A stretch of DNA of 64,000 nucleotides from Isoptericola chiayiensis (GCF_013149805.1 NZ_JABEZT010000011.1:32122-96121), one strand, 5' to 3'; positions 32,900-42,124 are shown, counted from the first letter of the stretch. Made by a program: numbers and translations. The notes: a model not told the origin generated them from the letters alone.

Positions 32900-34558
32900 A
32901 TGACCACCACACCTCGACCGGCGCTGCGCCGGTCGGCCGCCGGGCTCGGCGTCCTCGCCCTCGGGCTGGGCACTGCCCTGGTCACGGTCGCCCCGGCCCA
33001 GGCGGCCGAGGCCCGCGACGTCGTCGCCGACTCCGGTGACGTCTCCTGGGGCTACAAGGAGAGCTTCCGCCGCTACGTCGGCAACCAGACGGCGGCTCTC
33101 GGTACCCCGGAGCCGATGGGCGAGCGCATCACGCTCGTGGCTCCCGGCCAGTTCGACGAGTCCGCCACGCCGGCCTCGTCGACGAACACCTCCACCCCGA
33201 ACGAGACCCTGCCCTGGCTGCTGCCGGTGACGGGCGGATCGTTCACGTCGGCCGACGAGTTCACCGTCGAGTCCGAGGGTGGCGCGGCCTTCCACTTCCC
33301 GACCCACTACTTCGACGTGACGATCGCGAACGTCGACGTCGAGGTCTCCGAGGGTGCGGCGACGCTGGTCGCGGACGTGTCCGCCGAGGTGACCGGGTCG
33401 TTCGGCGAGTGGGAGGCGGGGACCTACGGCGGGACGGACATCGAGTTCGCCACCGCCACCGGGGTCGACGCCACGGTGGACGGGGACACCCTGTCCGTCT
33501 CGCTGAGCGGCCTGACCACGACCGAGGCGGGCGCCGAGGCGCTGCCGCTGTACGGCGCCGGGGACCCGCTGGACGCCCTGTCGCTGACCGCGGAGCTCGA
33601 CACCGCGCCGGTCGAGTGGTCCCCGGCGCTGCAGGTCTCGCAGGCCGAGAGCCTCGACCCCGACGCGACCACCACGATCACCGTGGACGGCTCCGGGTTC
33701 GACCCGGCCGCCAACGTCAACTCCGCCGGCCGTCCGCCGGTCGCCGCGAACCAGCCGTCCGGCGTCTACGTCGTCTTCGGCAAGTTCGCCGAGGGTTGGC
33801 AGCCGTCGGCCGGCGCGGAGCGTGAGACGCGTACCGTCCTGTCGCAGAAGTGGGCGCTGCCGGAGCCGTCGTACACCCAGGTCAAGAACGACTACCCGAA
33901 CGTCGCCGACCAGCTCGTCCTGATGGATGCCGACGGCACCTTCACCGCCGAGCTCGAGGCCGGCCTCTCCGAGGACGGCAGCGGCAGCTACGGCATTTAC
34001 ACCTACGCCGCGGGCGGTGCCGCCGCCAACGCCGCCCAGGAGCTGGGCGTGCCGGTGACCTTCGCGGCGCCCGGCGCCGACGGCGAGGGTGACGTCGGGG
34101 TCGGCGTCGAGGTCCCCGAGACGGAGGACCCCGTCGACCCGGGTGCCTTCTCCTGGACGATCAACGGCACCGGTGCGGTCAGCCTCGGCACGGCCGTCGA
34201 GACCGAGGCCGCCTTCACGGCGGCCGGCGCGCTGCACCAGGTGACCGTCGAGGACACGCGCCCCGGGGGCTCCTGGGCCATCACCGGCAGCACCACGGAC
34301 TTCGTCGGTGGTGCCAGCTCCTTCGCCGGGTCGGCGCTGGGCTGGACCCCGGCCGTCACCTCGGGTGACGCGCAGGCCGGTGCTCCGGTCGCCGCCGGTT
34401 CCGGTGCCGGCCTGTCCGAGACCGCGACGCTGGCCTCGGGCACCGGCGAGACCGACGCCGAGACCGTCGCCGTGGACGCCGACCTGGAGCTGTCCATCCC
34501 GCTGGACACCCCGGCGGGCGACTACTCCGGCGTGCTGACGCTCACCGCGGTGGGCTGA
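32900..34558 (+). CDS. Secreted HtaA protein with shared GSGF module and WxL-like C-terminus
   Basis: A 552-residue protein. Signal peptide 1-35 (APAQAA). HtaA domain about 43-205 (GDVSWGYKESFRRYVG, GGSFTSADEFTVESEGGAAF). Residues about 256-392 repeat the GSGF...GVYVVFG module of the gene at 30281. The last 140 residues (FSWTINGTGAVSLG, WAITGSTTDFVGG, LGWTPAV, DTPAGDYSGVLTLT) resemble a WxL-type surface domain. There is no membrane helix. The ATG at 32900 has GGAAGG seven bases upstream; ATGs at 32885 and 32894 are alternatives. The next gene encodes a DUF916-like anchored partner. Confidence 0.83.
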   Translation: MTTTPRPALRRSAAGLGVLALGLGTALVTVAPAQAAEARDVVADSGDVSWGYKESFRRYVGNQTAALGTPEPMGERITLVAPGQFDESATPASSTNTSTPNETLPWLLPVTGGSFTSADEFTVESEGGAAFHFPTHYFDVTIANVDVEVSEGAATLVADVSAEVTGSFGEWEAGTYGGTDIEFATATGVDATVDGDTLSVSLSGLTTTEAGAEALPLYGAGDPLDALSLTAELDTAPVEWSPALQVSQAESLDPDATTTITVDGSGFDPAANVNSAGRPPVAANQPSGVYVVFGKFAEGWQPSAGAERETRTVLSQKWALPEPSYTQVKNDYPNVADQLVLMDADGTFTAELEAGLSEDGSGSYGIYTYAAGGAAANAAQELGVPVTFAAPGADGEGDVGVGVEVPETEDPVDPGAFSWTINGTGAVSLGTAVETEAAFTAAGALHQVTVEDTRPGGSWAITGSTTDFVGGASSFAGSALGWTPAVTSGDAQAGAPVAAGSGAGLSETATLASGTGETDAETVAVDADLELSIPLDTPAGDYSGVLTLTAVG

Positions 34559-34565
34559 CGGACCC

Positions 34566-35567
34566 GTGCGCATCCGTTCGATCGCGACGCTCGCCCTGAC
34601 GGCCCTCCTGGCCGTCGGGGCGGGCGCCGCCCTGCCTGCCGCGGCCGACACCGCCCCGTCGACCGACGACCTCACCTGGTCCCTCGCCCCCGGCGCGGGA
34701 CCCGATCCCGAGCGCACCGTCGTCGGTGCCACCGGGGAGGACCGCGCCAACTACGCCTACGCCGTCGACCCGGGGGACGAGGTCTCCGACACCCTGGTCG
34801 TGGCGAACCGGTCCACGACGCCGCTGGAGCTCTCGGTGTACGCCACCGACGCCTTCACCACCCGCGACGGTCACCTGGACCTGCTGCCCGCGGACGGCTC
34901 GCCGTCCGACCTGGGCACCTGGATCACGCTCGACCTGCCCGGTGACACGCTCTCGCTGGACGCCGGCGCCTCCGCGGAGGTTCCCTTCACGCTCACGGTG
35001 CCGGACGACGCGACGCCCGGCGACCACGCGGGCGGGCTCGTCACCTCGATGCAGCAGACCGTCGGCGACGGCGCGGTGTCCGTGGACCGCCGCCTCGCGC
35101 TGCGGGTGCACGCACGCGTCTCCGGCGACCTGAGCCCGGGGATCGAGGTCCGTGACCTGCGGCTCGACGCCGCGACGGGTGTCAACCCGCTGGCCACCGC
35201 CGACGCGACCGTCACGTACACGCTCGTCAACACCGGCGACGCCCGGGTGGTGCCGGACGAGTCCGTCACCGTCGCCGGTCCCGGCGGCAGCGCCGTGCAG
35301 ACCGTGTCGGCCGACCTGGGCGAGCTGCTGCCCGGCGCCGAGGTGGAACGCACCGTCGAGGTCACCGGCGTGCGCCCGTTCTTCCGTGCCACCGCAGACG
35401 TCCGGGTCGATGGCGTGGTCGTGGGCATCGGCGGCGGGGGTGCCGTCGCCGACTCCGCCGAGACCGCCGGATGGGTCGTGCCGTGGGCCGCGCTCGCCGT
35501 CGTCGTCCTGGTGGTCGCCGGCGTCGTGGTGTGGGTGGTGCGCCGCCCCGTGCGGCCGGCCGACTGA
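34566..35567 (+). CDS. DUF916-like (WxL-interacting) membrane-anchored protein
   Basis: A 333-residue protein: signal peptide (about 1-27, PAAADT), two Ig-like beta domains (NYAYAVDPGDEVSDTLVVAN; VPFTLTVPDDATPGDHAGGL), a C-terminal membrane helix (about 300-325) and a basic tail. This is the layout of DUF916/WxL-interacting proteins, which hold WxL-domain proteins at the cell wall. It starts with GTG seven bases after the HtaA/WxL-like gene, so the pair is probably co-translated and may be a display unit. Confidence 0.8.
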   Translation: MRIRSIATLALTALLAVGAGAALPAAADTAPSTDDLTWSLAPGAGPDPERTVVGATGEDRANYAYAVDPGDEVSDTLVVANRSTTPLELSVYATDAFTTRDGHLDLLPADGSPSDLGTWITLDLPGDTLSLDAGASAEVPFTLTVPDDATPGDHAGGLVTSMQQTVGDGAVSVDRRLALRVHARVSGDLSPGIEVRDLRLDAATGVNPLATADATVTYTLVNTGDARVVPDESVTVAGPGGSAVQTVSADLGELLPGAEVERTVEVTGVRPFFRATADVRVDGVVVGIGGGGAVADSAETAGWVVPWAALAVVVLVVAGVVVWVVRRPVRPAD

Positions 35568-35599
35568 CGAACGGGACGCCCGCCCGGGCCTCGCCCGGA

Positions 35600-35605
35600 T
35601 AGGGT
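35600..35605 (+). promoter_or_regulatory. -10 box of the CPBP-like gene
   Basis: TAGGGT ends six bases before the ATG at 35612, so this gene has its own leaderless promoter and is not necessarily part of the haem operon. Confidence 0.5.
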
Positions 35606-35611
35606 CCGGGC

Positions 35612-36421
35612 ATGCCTCTCGTGGTCGCCCGGTACGCCGCCGCCGTGCTCGTCTGCGGTGCGGCCGTCCTGCTGTTCGCCGTGCACGAGCGTCCGCTCGG
35701 CTACGTGCCGCTGGTGGCCGGCGTCGTCCTCGGGATGCTGGTCGACCGGGGGCTCGGCAAGGACCTGGGCCTCATCGCGCTGGGCATGACGATCGTCTCG
35801 ACGATCTCGCTGGAGGCGGACCTGTCGAACGCCGGCATGGCGCGCTTCACGGTCGCGCTGTCGCTGGCGGTACTGGTGCCGTGGGCGCTGTCGAGGTACT
35901 GGTTCCGCGACGACGACGGCGCGGGAGCGGTGACGTTCCCGGCGTTCACGGGGCGGCGCTGGACGCGCGGGCAGTGGATCTACCTGGGCGTCGTGGTCGT
36001 GGTCGGTTACCTGGTGCTGCCCGCCTACTTCCTGGGTTCGGGGGCGTACCTGAACTGGCCGACGCTGGAGACCGACGGCGAGATCGCGCGGCTGTTCGTC
36101 GGCGTCAACGCGGTGGGCATCTGGGACGAGCTGTTCTTCATCTGCACGGTGTTCGCGCTGCTGCGCCGGCACTTCGGCCTGCAGGTCGCGAACGTGCTGC
36201 AGGCCGTGGTGTTCGTGTCGTTCCTGTGGGAGCTCGGCTACCGCGAGTGGGGACCGGCGCTGACCATCCCGTTCGCGCTCGTGCAGGGCTGGATCTTCGC
36301 CCGCTACAAGTCCCTGCCGTACGTGGTGACGGTGCACCTGCTGTTCGACGCCGTCGTCTTCGGGGTGCTGGTGCACGGGCACCGGCCCGAGCTGCTCGAC
36401 GTCTTCGTCACAGCCCCCTGA
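35612..36421 (+). CDS. CPBP/Abi-like intramembrane protein (degenerate motif)
   Basis: A 269-residue protein with about seven or eight helices. The arrangement resembles CPBP (CAAX protease/bacteriocin-processing) proteins: WDELFFICTVF in place of the usual EExxxR motif, and HLLFD (HxxxD) near the end. The missing arginine and Asp-Glu pair mean protease activity is uncertain. A VANVLQAVVFVSFLWELGYREWG helix may supply the middle motif. Substrate and role are unknown. Confidence 0.65.
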   Translation: MPLVVARYAAAVLVCGAAVLLFAVHERPLGYVPLVAGVVLGMLVDRGLGKDLGLIALGMTIVSTISLEADLSNAGMARFTVALSLAVLVPWALSRYWFRDDDGAGAVTFPAFTGRRWTRGQWIYLGVVVVVGYLVLPAYFLGSGAYLNWPTLETDGEIARLFVGVNAVGIWDELFFICTVFALLRRHFGLQVANVLQAVVFVSFLWELGYREWGPALTIPFALVQGWIFARYKSLPYVVTVHLLFDAVVFGVLVHGHRPELLDVFVTAP

Positions 36422-36454
36422 GCCGCCCGGTCGCGGTCCGGACCCTGTGTGAGT

Positions 36455-36493
36455 CGGCACCGGCACCGGCACCGGCACCGGCACCGGCACCGG
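36455..36493 (+). repeat. (CGGCAC)6 hexanucleotide repeat
   Basis: Six perfect CGGCAC units plus CGG lie between the convergent CPBP-like and DUF305 genes, touching the DUF305 stop. It is outside both coding regions. Confidence 0.9.
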
Positions 36494-37240
36494 TCAGAGG
36501 TCGGCGAGCAGGTCCTGCATCCGCCCGATCTCCGCCTGCTGTCCCGCCCCGATGTCGTCCGCCAGCTCGTTCGCGCGCTCGTCCACACCCTCGACCTGCA
36601 CGTCCACCGCCATCTGCACCGCACCCTCGTGGTGCTGGATCATGCCCGTCAGGTACAGCCGGTCGAACTCCGCCCCCGACGCCGCGGCGAGCTCGGCCAT
36701 CTGCGCGTCGGAGAGCATGCCCGTCATGTCCTCGACGTCGTGGTCGTGGCCGCCCGCCACGCGCGGCCCGGACCCGTCGCCCGGGTCCACGACCACGGGC
36801 ACCGGCAGGTCGCGCTCCTGCAGCCAGGCGGCCAGCCCGTGGATCTCGGAGGCCTGCACGTCGTGGATGCGGTCGGCGAGCGCGACCACGTCGGCGCTCG
36901 CGGCCCGGTCGGGTGCCAGCTCGGACATCTCCAGGGCCTGCAGGTGGTGGTGGATCATGTCGGCGAAGAAGTCGACGTCCGCCTGGTTCCAGTCCGACGC
37001 CGGCGCCGGCGCCTCGTAGTCCTCCGGCGCGATCGTCGTGGCCGCCTCACCCGGACGGCCGGGCTGCACCACGACGCTCGACGGCGGCACGGCCGCGGGC
37101 TCCGGCTCGTCCGGCGTGCAGGCGCCCAGGGTCGTGGCGAGCACGACGACGGCCGCACCGGTGCACGCCCGCGACCTGCGCCGTCGTCGGACCGGGTCGC
37201 GGCCGTTGTTGCTGGATGTTCGCCGGACGTCCACTGTCAC
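36494..37240 (-). CDS. DUF305 lipoprotein
   Basis: A 248-residue lipoprotein (lipobox LGAC, C41) with a duplicated ferritin-like helical DUF305 domain: FFADMIHHHLQALEMSELA and FDRLYLTGMIQHHEGAVQMA carry the paired histidines that suggest metal (often copper) binding. A His/Asp-rich loop (GGHDHDVEDM) lies between. GTG at 37240 is the first start; the GTG at 37234, with GGAG at better spacing, is equally possible. It is divergent from the LVIVD gene. Confidence 0.87.
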   Translation of the reverse strand: MTVDVRRTSSNNGRDPVRRRRRSRACTGAAVVVLATTLGACTPDEPEPAAVPPSSVVVQPGRPGEAATTIAPEDYEAPAPASDWNQADVDFFADMIHHHLQALEMSELAPDRAASADVVALADRIHDVQASEIHGLAAWLQERDLPVPVVVDPGDGSGPRVAGGHDHDVEDMTGMLSDAQMAELAAASGAEFDRLYLTGMIQHHEGAVQMAVDVQVEGVDERANELADDIGAGQQAEIGRMQDLLADL

Positions 37241-37327
37241 GCTCCGGTAAATTCTCGACGCTTCACCTGGTGGTCCACGTCACATTCGGTCAAAGTGAAG
37301 GCACCCTACCAAGGAGGTGTGACGCCT

Positions 37328-38791
37328 GTGCGTCCTTCGACAACGACCGGGCGACGACGCGCGCTGGGTGCCGGAGCGCTGACCGCGGTCCTGGCGTTCG
37401 GCACATTCGCCGTCGCCGCTCCCGGCTTCGCCGAACCCGGCGGTGACGCGCCCGACGACGGCAGCGAGCTGCCCGCCCAGGGCATCGTGGCCCTGGACGA
37501 CTCCGCGACGCCGGCGTCGCTGACCGAGCCCGGGACGTCGGACTCGTTCAAGATGGACCTGCTCGCCAACATCCCCAAGAACGGGGCGTTCGCGGCGGAG
37601 AACTCCTACAGCTCGGACTTGGCGTTCCAGGGTGACTACGCGTTCGCGGGCAACTACGACGGCTTCACCGTCTACGACATCTCCGACCCGGAGGCCCCGA
37701 CCCAGGCCGCCCAGGTCGTCTGCCCCGGCTCGCAGAACGACGTCTCCGTCTACGGCGACCTGCTCGTGCTGTCCACGGACTCGTGGCGCACCGACGACTC
37801 CTGCTCCAGCAGCTCGATCTACCCGGTGGGGGTCGACTACTGGGAGGGCCTGAAGATCTTCGACATCTCCGAGCCCACCGAGCCGGAGTACGTCGCCGCC
37901 GTCGAGACCGCCTGCGGGTCGCACACCCACTCGCTCGCGCCGACCAAGAACGGCAAGACGCTGTACGTGTACGTCTCCTCGTACTCGCCGCACGCGCTGC
38001 TGTCCGGGTGCCAGCCGCCGCACGACAAGATCTCCGTGGTGAAGATCCCGACCAAGGCACCGGCGCAGGCCGCCGTCGTCTCGGAGCCGGTGCTCTTCCC
38101 CGAGGGCGGGTACACCAACACCTCCGGCTGCCACGACATCACGACGTACGTGAAGCTCGACCTCGCGGCCGGTGCCTGCATGGGTGACGGCATCCTCATG
38201 GACATCTCCGACCGGGAGAACCCCGAGGTGATCTCGAACGTCCGCGACACCGAGAACTTCGCGTTCTGGCACTCGGCGACGTTCAACAACGACGGCACCA
38301 AGGTGGTGTTCACCGACGAGCTCGGCGGTGGCGGCGCCGCGACCTGCAACCCCGACGTCGGGGAGACGCGGGGCGCCAACGGCATCTACGACATCGTCGA
38401 CAGCGAGCTGGAGTTCCGCAGCTACTACAAGATCCCGCGGACCAACACCAACACCGAGAACTGCGTGGCCCACAACGGCTCGCTGATCCCGGTGAAGAAC
38501 AAGGACATCATGGTCCAGGCCTGGTACCAGGGCGGGATCTCGGTGTTCGACTTCACGGACTCGTCGAACCCGACCGAGCTCGCCTGGTTCGACCGCGGTC
38601 CGCTGTCCTCGGAGCGTCTCGTCCTCGGTGGTTCGTGGTCGGCGTACTACTACAACGGGTACGTCTTCTCGAACGACATCCAGCAGGGCTTCGACGTGCT
38701 GTCGATCGACGACTCGGCCGGGGTCGGCAAGCAGAAGCCGAACACCTACCGTGAGCTGAACCCGCAGGGGCAGGTCCGCTTCCACGGCTGA
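37328..38791 (+). CDS. LVIVD-repeat secreted beta-propeller protein
   Basis: A 487-residue secreted protein with a twin-arginine-like basic N-terminus (TTTGRRRALGAG) and hydrophobic signal. It contains several LVIVD-type propeller repeats (YAFAGNYDGFTVYDISDPEAP, GLKIFDISEPTEPEYVA, GISVFDFTDSSNPTELAWF). Cysteine pairs suggest folding outside the cell. The ligand or role is unknown. The perfect ribosome site AAGGAGGTG selects the GTG at 37328; the GTG at 37319 overlaps the site and is unlikely. A long palindrome ends the gene. Confidence 0.85.
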   Translation: MRPSTTTGRRRALGAGALTAVLAFGTFAVAAPGFAEPGGDAPDDGSELPAQGIVALDDSATPASLTEPGTSDSFKMDLLANIPKNGAFAAENSYSSDLAFQGDYAFAGNYDGFTVYDISDPEAPTQAAQVVCPGSQNDVSVYGDLLVLSTDSWRTDDSCSSSSIYPVGVDYWEGLKIFDISEPTEPEYVAAVETACGSHTHSLAPTKNGKTLYVYVSSYSPHALLSGCQPPHDKISVVKIPTKAPAQAAVVSEPVLFPEGGYTNTSGCHDITTYVKLDLAAGACMGDGILMDISDRENPEVISNVRDTENFAFWHSATFNNDGTKVVFTDELGGGGAATCNPDVGETRGANGIYDIVDSELEFRSYYKIPRTNTNTENCVAHNGSLIPVKNKDIMVQAWYQGGISVFDFTDSSNPTELAWFDRGPLSSERLVLGGSWSAYYYNGYVFSNDIQQGFDVLSIDDSAGVGKQKPNTYRELNPQGQVRFHG

Positions 38792-38808
38792 CCCTCACCC
38801 GACGTGAT

Positions 38809-38865
38809 CGAGCGTCTCTGTCTGCACCTCATGGACCGCCCATGGCATGCAGGCAGAGACGCTCG
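38809..38865. terminator. Palindrome copy 1 with GAGCGTCTCTGTCTGCA arms
   Basis: Arms 38809-38826 and 38848-38865 pair over 18 positions with one G-T mismatch. It sits between the convergent LVIVD and DMT genes. The arm GAGCGTCTCTGTCTGCA recurs in the palindrome at 59908-59966. Confidence 0.75.
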
Positions 38866-38872
38866 TCGCGTC

Positions 38873-39907
38873 TCAGGGCCGACGGCGCAGCCGGGCCTCG
38901 AGCAGCGGCACCGCGACAGCCACGAGGGTCAGGCCCGCTCCGACGTACATCGCGGCCCCCGGCGCGGCGGCGCCCGGGGCGACGACGTCGAGCACGAGCG
39001 CGCCGAGGATCTGCCCGGCGATCAGTCCCAGCCCGAGCAGCAGCACGCCGATCCGGTGCACGACGGCGGCCTGGATGCCGATGAACACGATGCCCAGCAG
39101 CCCGCCGGAGTACAGCACCAGGTCCACGGGCCAGTCCGCCGGGAGCGTCCCGCCGGGCCACCCGGACACCGCGACCGAGACGGCGAAGGCCAGCACCAGC
39201 GCCACCGTCCCCACCAGGAAGTTCACGAACGTGGCCGCGGCGACGCCCGGGAACGTGGACGACGGCGGAGCCCCGGCGGGCGGCGGCGGTACGGCCACGG
39301 CGCGGACGCGCCCGTTCATCGCCTGCTGCCAGGCCTGGAACCCGCCCGCCAGCAGCGGGATCACGGCGAGCCACACGCCGTCGACGCGGCCGACCGACCC
39401 GGAGACCGCGATCGCCACGGCCGCCACGGTCAGCGCCGGACCGATCGCGCGGCCCACGGTGACCAGCCGGACGCCCCCGGGTGCGAGGCCGAGCCGGTCC
39501 ACCATCAGGGAGCTCACGGACTGCCCCGCGACGATCGCCACCATGAACAGGGCGACGCCGAGCGAGGGCACCGTCAGCCCCTGAGCCGCGACGTAGAAGC
39601 CGCCGCCCAGCCCGCCGAGCGCCTCCCAGGGGCGCAGCCCGCCGGTGCGCAGCCCGGTACGGACGTGCCCGACGGCGGCCCGTGCCGCCGGCCAGCACAG
39701 CAGCGCGACGCCGAGCCACAGCAGGCCCGACCCGAACGAGACGACGGCCGCAGCGAACCCGGACCCCACCTGGTCGGCGAGCGTGCCGTTGACGCGGGAC
39801 TGCCCTGCGGCGGCGAGCCCGCCGACGACGGCGGCGGCGACGCCGAGCACCGTGCCCGTGCTGCCGCCGGGCGCGTCGGGGCCGGTCGCCGCGGGAGGGG
39901 GAGTCAC
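38873..39907 (-). CDS. DMT family transporter (DUF606/YdcZ type, duplicated)
   Basis: A 344-residue protein with about ten helices in two similar halves (VLGVAAAVVGGLAAAGQSRVNGTLA; VWLAVIPLLAGGFQAWQQAMNGRV). The Q..xNG motif in each half is typical of the DUF606 branch of the drug/metabolite transporter superfamily. The substrate is unknown. GTG at 39907 is chosen because TAGACT lies seven bases upstream. Confidence 0.88.
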   Translation of the reverse strand: MTPPPAATGPDAPGGSTGTVLGVAAAVVGGLAAAGQSRVNGTLADQVGSGFAAAVVSFGSGLLWLGVALLCWPAARAAVGHVRTGLRTGGLRPWEALGGLGGGFYVAAQGLTVPSLGVALFMVAIVAGQSVSSLMVDRLGLAPGGVRLVTVGRAIGPALTVAAVAIAVSGSVGRVDGVWLAVIPLLAGGFQAWQQAMNGRVRAVAVPPPPAGAPPSSTFPGVAAATFVNFLVGTVALVLAFAVSVAVSGWPGGTLPADWPVDLVLYSGGLLGIVFIGIQAAVVHRIGVLLLGLGLIAGQILGALVLDVVAPGAAAPGAAMYVGAGLTLVAVAVPLLEARLRRRP

Positions 39908-39914
39908 CCGCCGG

Positions 39915-39920
39915 AGTCTA
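39915..39920 (-). promoter_or_regulatory. -10 box of the DMT gene
   Basis: TAGACT on the minus strand, seven bases before the GTG; leaderless arrangement. Confidence 0.5.
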
Positions 39921-40019
39921 CGGTTCCTCCCGCCGTCGGAGCTCCGGGACGACGTACCAGGTGCGGACTCGCCGGGGCCACGGCGCGGGACGCCGGGCCC
40001 GCCGCGTCCCGGTGGCACG

Positions 40020-41342
40020 ATGCGTGGCGTGACGACCGACGTCGACCCGCGACGGGCCGCCCGCCACGCGCGCGCCGCCACGTCCGAGATCCCCGAGGCG
40101 GCCGGGCACGCGCACGCCCACGGCGGTCCGGTCCCGCCGGCACCGTGGCGCACCCGGCTGGTCCTGGCCGTCCTCGTCCTCCCGGCGATCGTCGCCACCG
40201 GGCTCGGCCTGTGGCAGCTGTGGCCCTCCGGCGGCGAGGTGCCCGAGCGGATCCCCGTGGTGGTGGAGGGCAGCGAGCTCGTCGAGGCGACCGTGGTGCG
40301 GGTGCTCGAGGGCGAGGAGGCCGGGGACGCCTCCTGGCCGACCATCGAGGACGCCACGGTCGGCAACGTGGAGATCCGGCTCGACGACGGCACCACCGCG
40401 GGCATGCAGGCCGAGCCGCGGTTCGAGCTCGGCCCGGGCGACGAGGTGGTGGCCCTGTACATCGGCGACTTCGCCGAGACCGAGACGCCGTACGTGTTCA
40501 TGGAGTACCAGCGCGACGTGCCCTTCGCGCTGCTGGCCGCGGCCTACGTGCTGGTGGTGCTGCTGGTGGCGCGATGGCGGGGCCTCGCGGCGCTGGTGGG
40601 GCTGGCGGTCGCGTTCGCCGTGTTCATCGGGTTCACGTTCCCGGCCCTGCTGTCCGGGCAGGACGCGATGGCGGTGGCGCTGGTGACGTCGTCGGCGGTG
40701 ATGCTCGCCGTGCTGTACCTGGCGCACGGGCTGACGGCACGGACCACGGTGGCGCTGCTGGGCACGCTCGCCGGGCTGGCGCTGACCGCGGGGATCGGCG
40801 CGTGGGCGACGGGCGCGGCGCACATCACCGGCACCTCGGAGGAGATCGCAACCAACCTGCCCACCATCGCCCCGGCGGTGGACCTGCAGGGCATCGCGCT
40901 GTGCGGGCTGGTCCTGGCGGGGATGGGTGTGCTCAACGACGTGACGATCACGCAGGCGTCGGCGGTCTGGGAGCTGCGGGCCCTGGCCCCGCTGGCCCCG
41001 CGCCGGGTGCTGTTCGCCCGGGCCATGCGCATCGGCCGGGACCACATCGCCTCGACGGTGTACACGATCGCGTTCGCCTACGTGGGTGCGGCGCTGCCGC
41101 TGCTGCTGACGGTGTGGCTGCTGGACCAGACGCCGCTGATGACGCTCACCTCGGGCGAGATCGCCGAGGAGATCGTGCGCACGCTCGTCGGGTCGATCGG
41201 TCTGGTGCTGGCGATCCCGATCACGACGGCGATCGCGGCGATGACCGTGCCGAGGGCACCGGCCGCCGAGCGCGCACGGCGGGAGTCGACCAGCATGGGG
41301 TCGGGACCATCCGAGGAGGACACCGTGCAGGAGCGGCCGTGA
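40020..41342 (+). CDS. YibE/F family membrane protein
   Basis: A 440-residue protein. One N-terminal helix is followed by an outside OB-like domain (about 70-160), then a block of helices containing the YibE/F pattern (GMGVLNDVTITQASAVWEL, VLFARAMRIGRDHIASTVYTIAFAYVG). Role unknown; some relatives are tied to transport. A histidine-rich HAHAHGG precedes the first helix. The ATG at 40020 and GTG at 40029 are both possible; CACGAT seven bases before the GTG would fit a leaderless start. Stop overlaps the channel gene (GTGA). Confidence 0.88.
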   Translation: MRGVTTDVDPRRAARHARAATSEIPEAAGHAHAHGGPVPPAPWRTRLVLAVLVLPAIVATGLGLWQLWPSGGEVPERIPVVVEGSELVEATVVRVLEGEEAGDASWPTIEDATVGNVEIRLDDGTTAGMQAEPRFELGPGDEVVALYIGDFAETETPYVFMEYQRDVPFALLAAAYVLVVLLVARWRGLAALVGLAVAFAVFIGFTFPALLSGQDAMAVALVTSSAVMLAVLYLAHGLTARTTVALLGTLAGLALTAGIGAWATGAAHITGTSEEIATNLPTIAPAVDLQGIALCGLVLAGMGVLNDVTITQASAVWELRALAPLAPRRVLFARAMRIGRDHIASTVYTIAFAYVGAALPLLLTVWLLDQTPLMTLTSGEIAEEIVRTLVGSIGLVLAIPITTAIAAMTVPRAPAAERARRESTSMGSGPSEEDTVQERP

Positions 41343-42124
41343 CGGCGACGCCCGGACGACCCGACGACGAGGCGCCCTACGGCTCGGGTCCGCACGGGTT
41401 CTTCTCCCGCCGGCGCCAGCCGATGGCGGACGACGACCCGCGCATCGACCCGGGGTCGCGCTGGATCGACCGGTTCGGGGTGCTGCTCGCCCTGACCGCC
41501 GTGACGGTGGCGCTGCTGTCCCTGGTGGATCTGCGGTCGTCGGCGGTGGGTCCGAGCGCCGAGCTCGCGGGGTTGTCGACGACGTTGGCCGTGGGTGCGA
41601 CCCTCGCCCTGGCGCTGCGGGCCTCGGGGCTGCGGGCCCGGTGGCGGCGGTGGGCGTACGTGCTGGTGGGCGTGCTGGTGGCGGCCTCCCTGGTCGTGGT
41701 GCTGATCGTCGACACGTCGGACTCGGTGACCGCCGCGCCGCCCCTGCTGCTGGTGCTCGCCGCGCTCGCTCCCGTCGTCGTCGCGCGCCGGCTGGTGCAC
41801 CACCGGGTGGTGACGCTGGCGACGCTGCTCGGGGCGGTCGCCGCCTACCTGCTGATCGGCCTGGCGTACTACTACGCGTTCCTCACGGTGGAGAACTACT
41901 CTGGCGAGCCGTTCTTCGGCAGCGAGGAGCCGACGACGGCGTTCATGTACTTCTCCCTGACCACGATCACGACGCTGGGCTACGGGGACCTGTCGGCGGT
42001 GTCGCCGCTGGGCCGGCTGCTGGCGACGAGCGAGGCGATCATCGGCCAGGTCTACCTGGTGGTGTTCGTCGCCCTGATCGTGTCGCTCGCGGCCGGCCGG
42101 TACCAGCGCGAGCGGGAGGCGTAG
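41339..42124 (+). CDS. Potassium channel family protein (two-pore-helix domain)
   Basis: A 261-residue membrane protein with an Ion_trans_2 pore at the C-terminus; the filter is TTITTLGYGDLS (GYGD, K+ selective) between the last two helices. About four helices precede it. There is no cytoplasmic RCK domain. The GTG start overlaps the YibE/F stop, so the two are co-translated. The stop lies one base from the convergent MBL gene stop. Confidence 0.9.
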   Translation: MTATPGRPDDEAPYGSGPHGFFSRRRQPMADDDPRIDPGSRWIDRFGVLLALTAVTVALLSLVDLRSSAVGPSAELAGLSTTLAVGATLALALRASGLRARWRRWAYVLVGVLVAASLVVVLIVDTSDSVTAAPPLLLVLAALAPVVVARRLVHHRVVTLATLLGAVAAYLLIGLAYYYAFLTVENYSGEPFFGSEEPTTAFMYFSLTTITTLGYGDLSAVSPLGRLLATSEAIIGQVYLVVFVALIVSLAAGRYQREREA

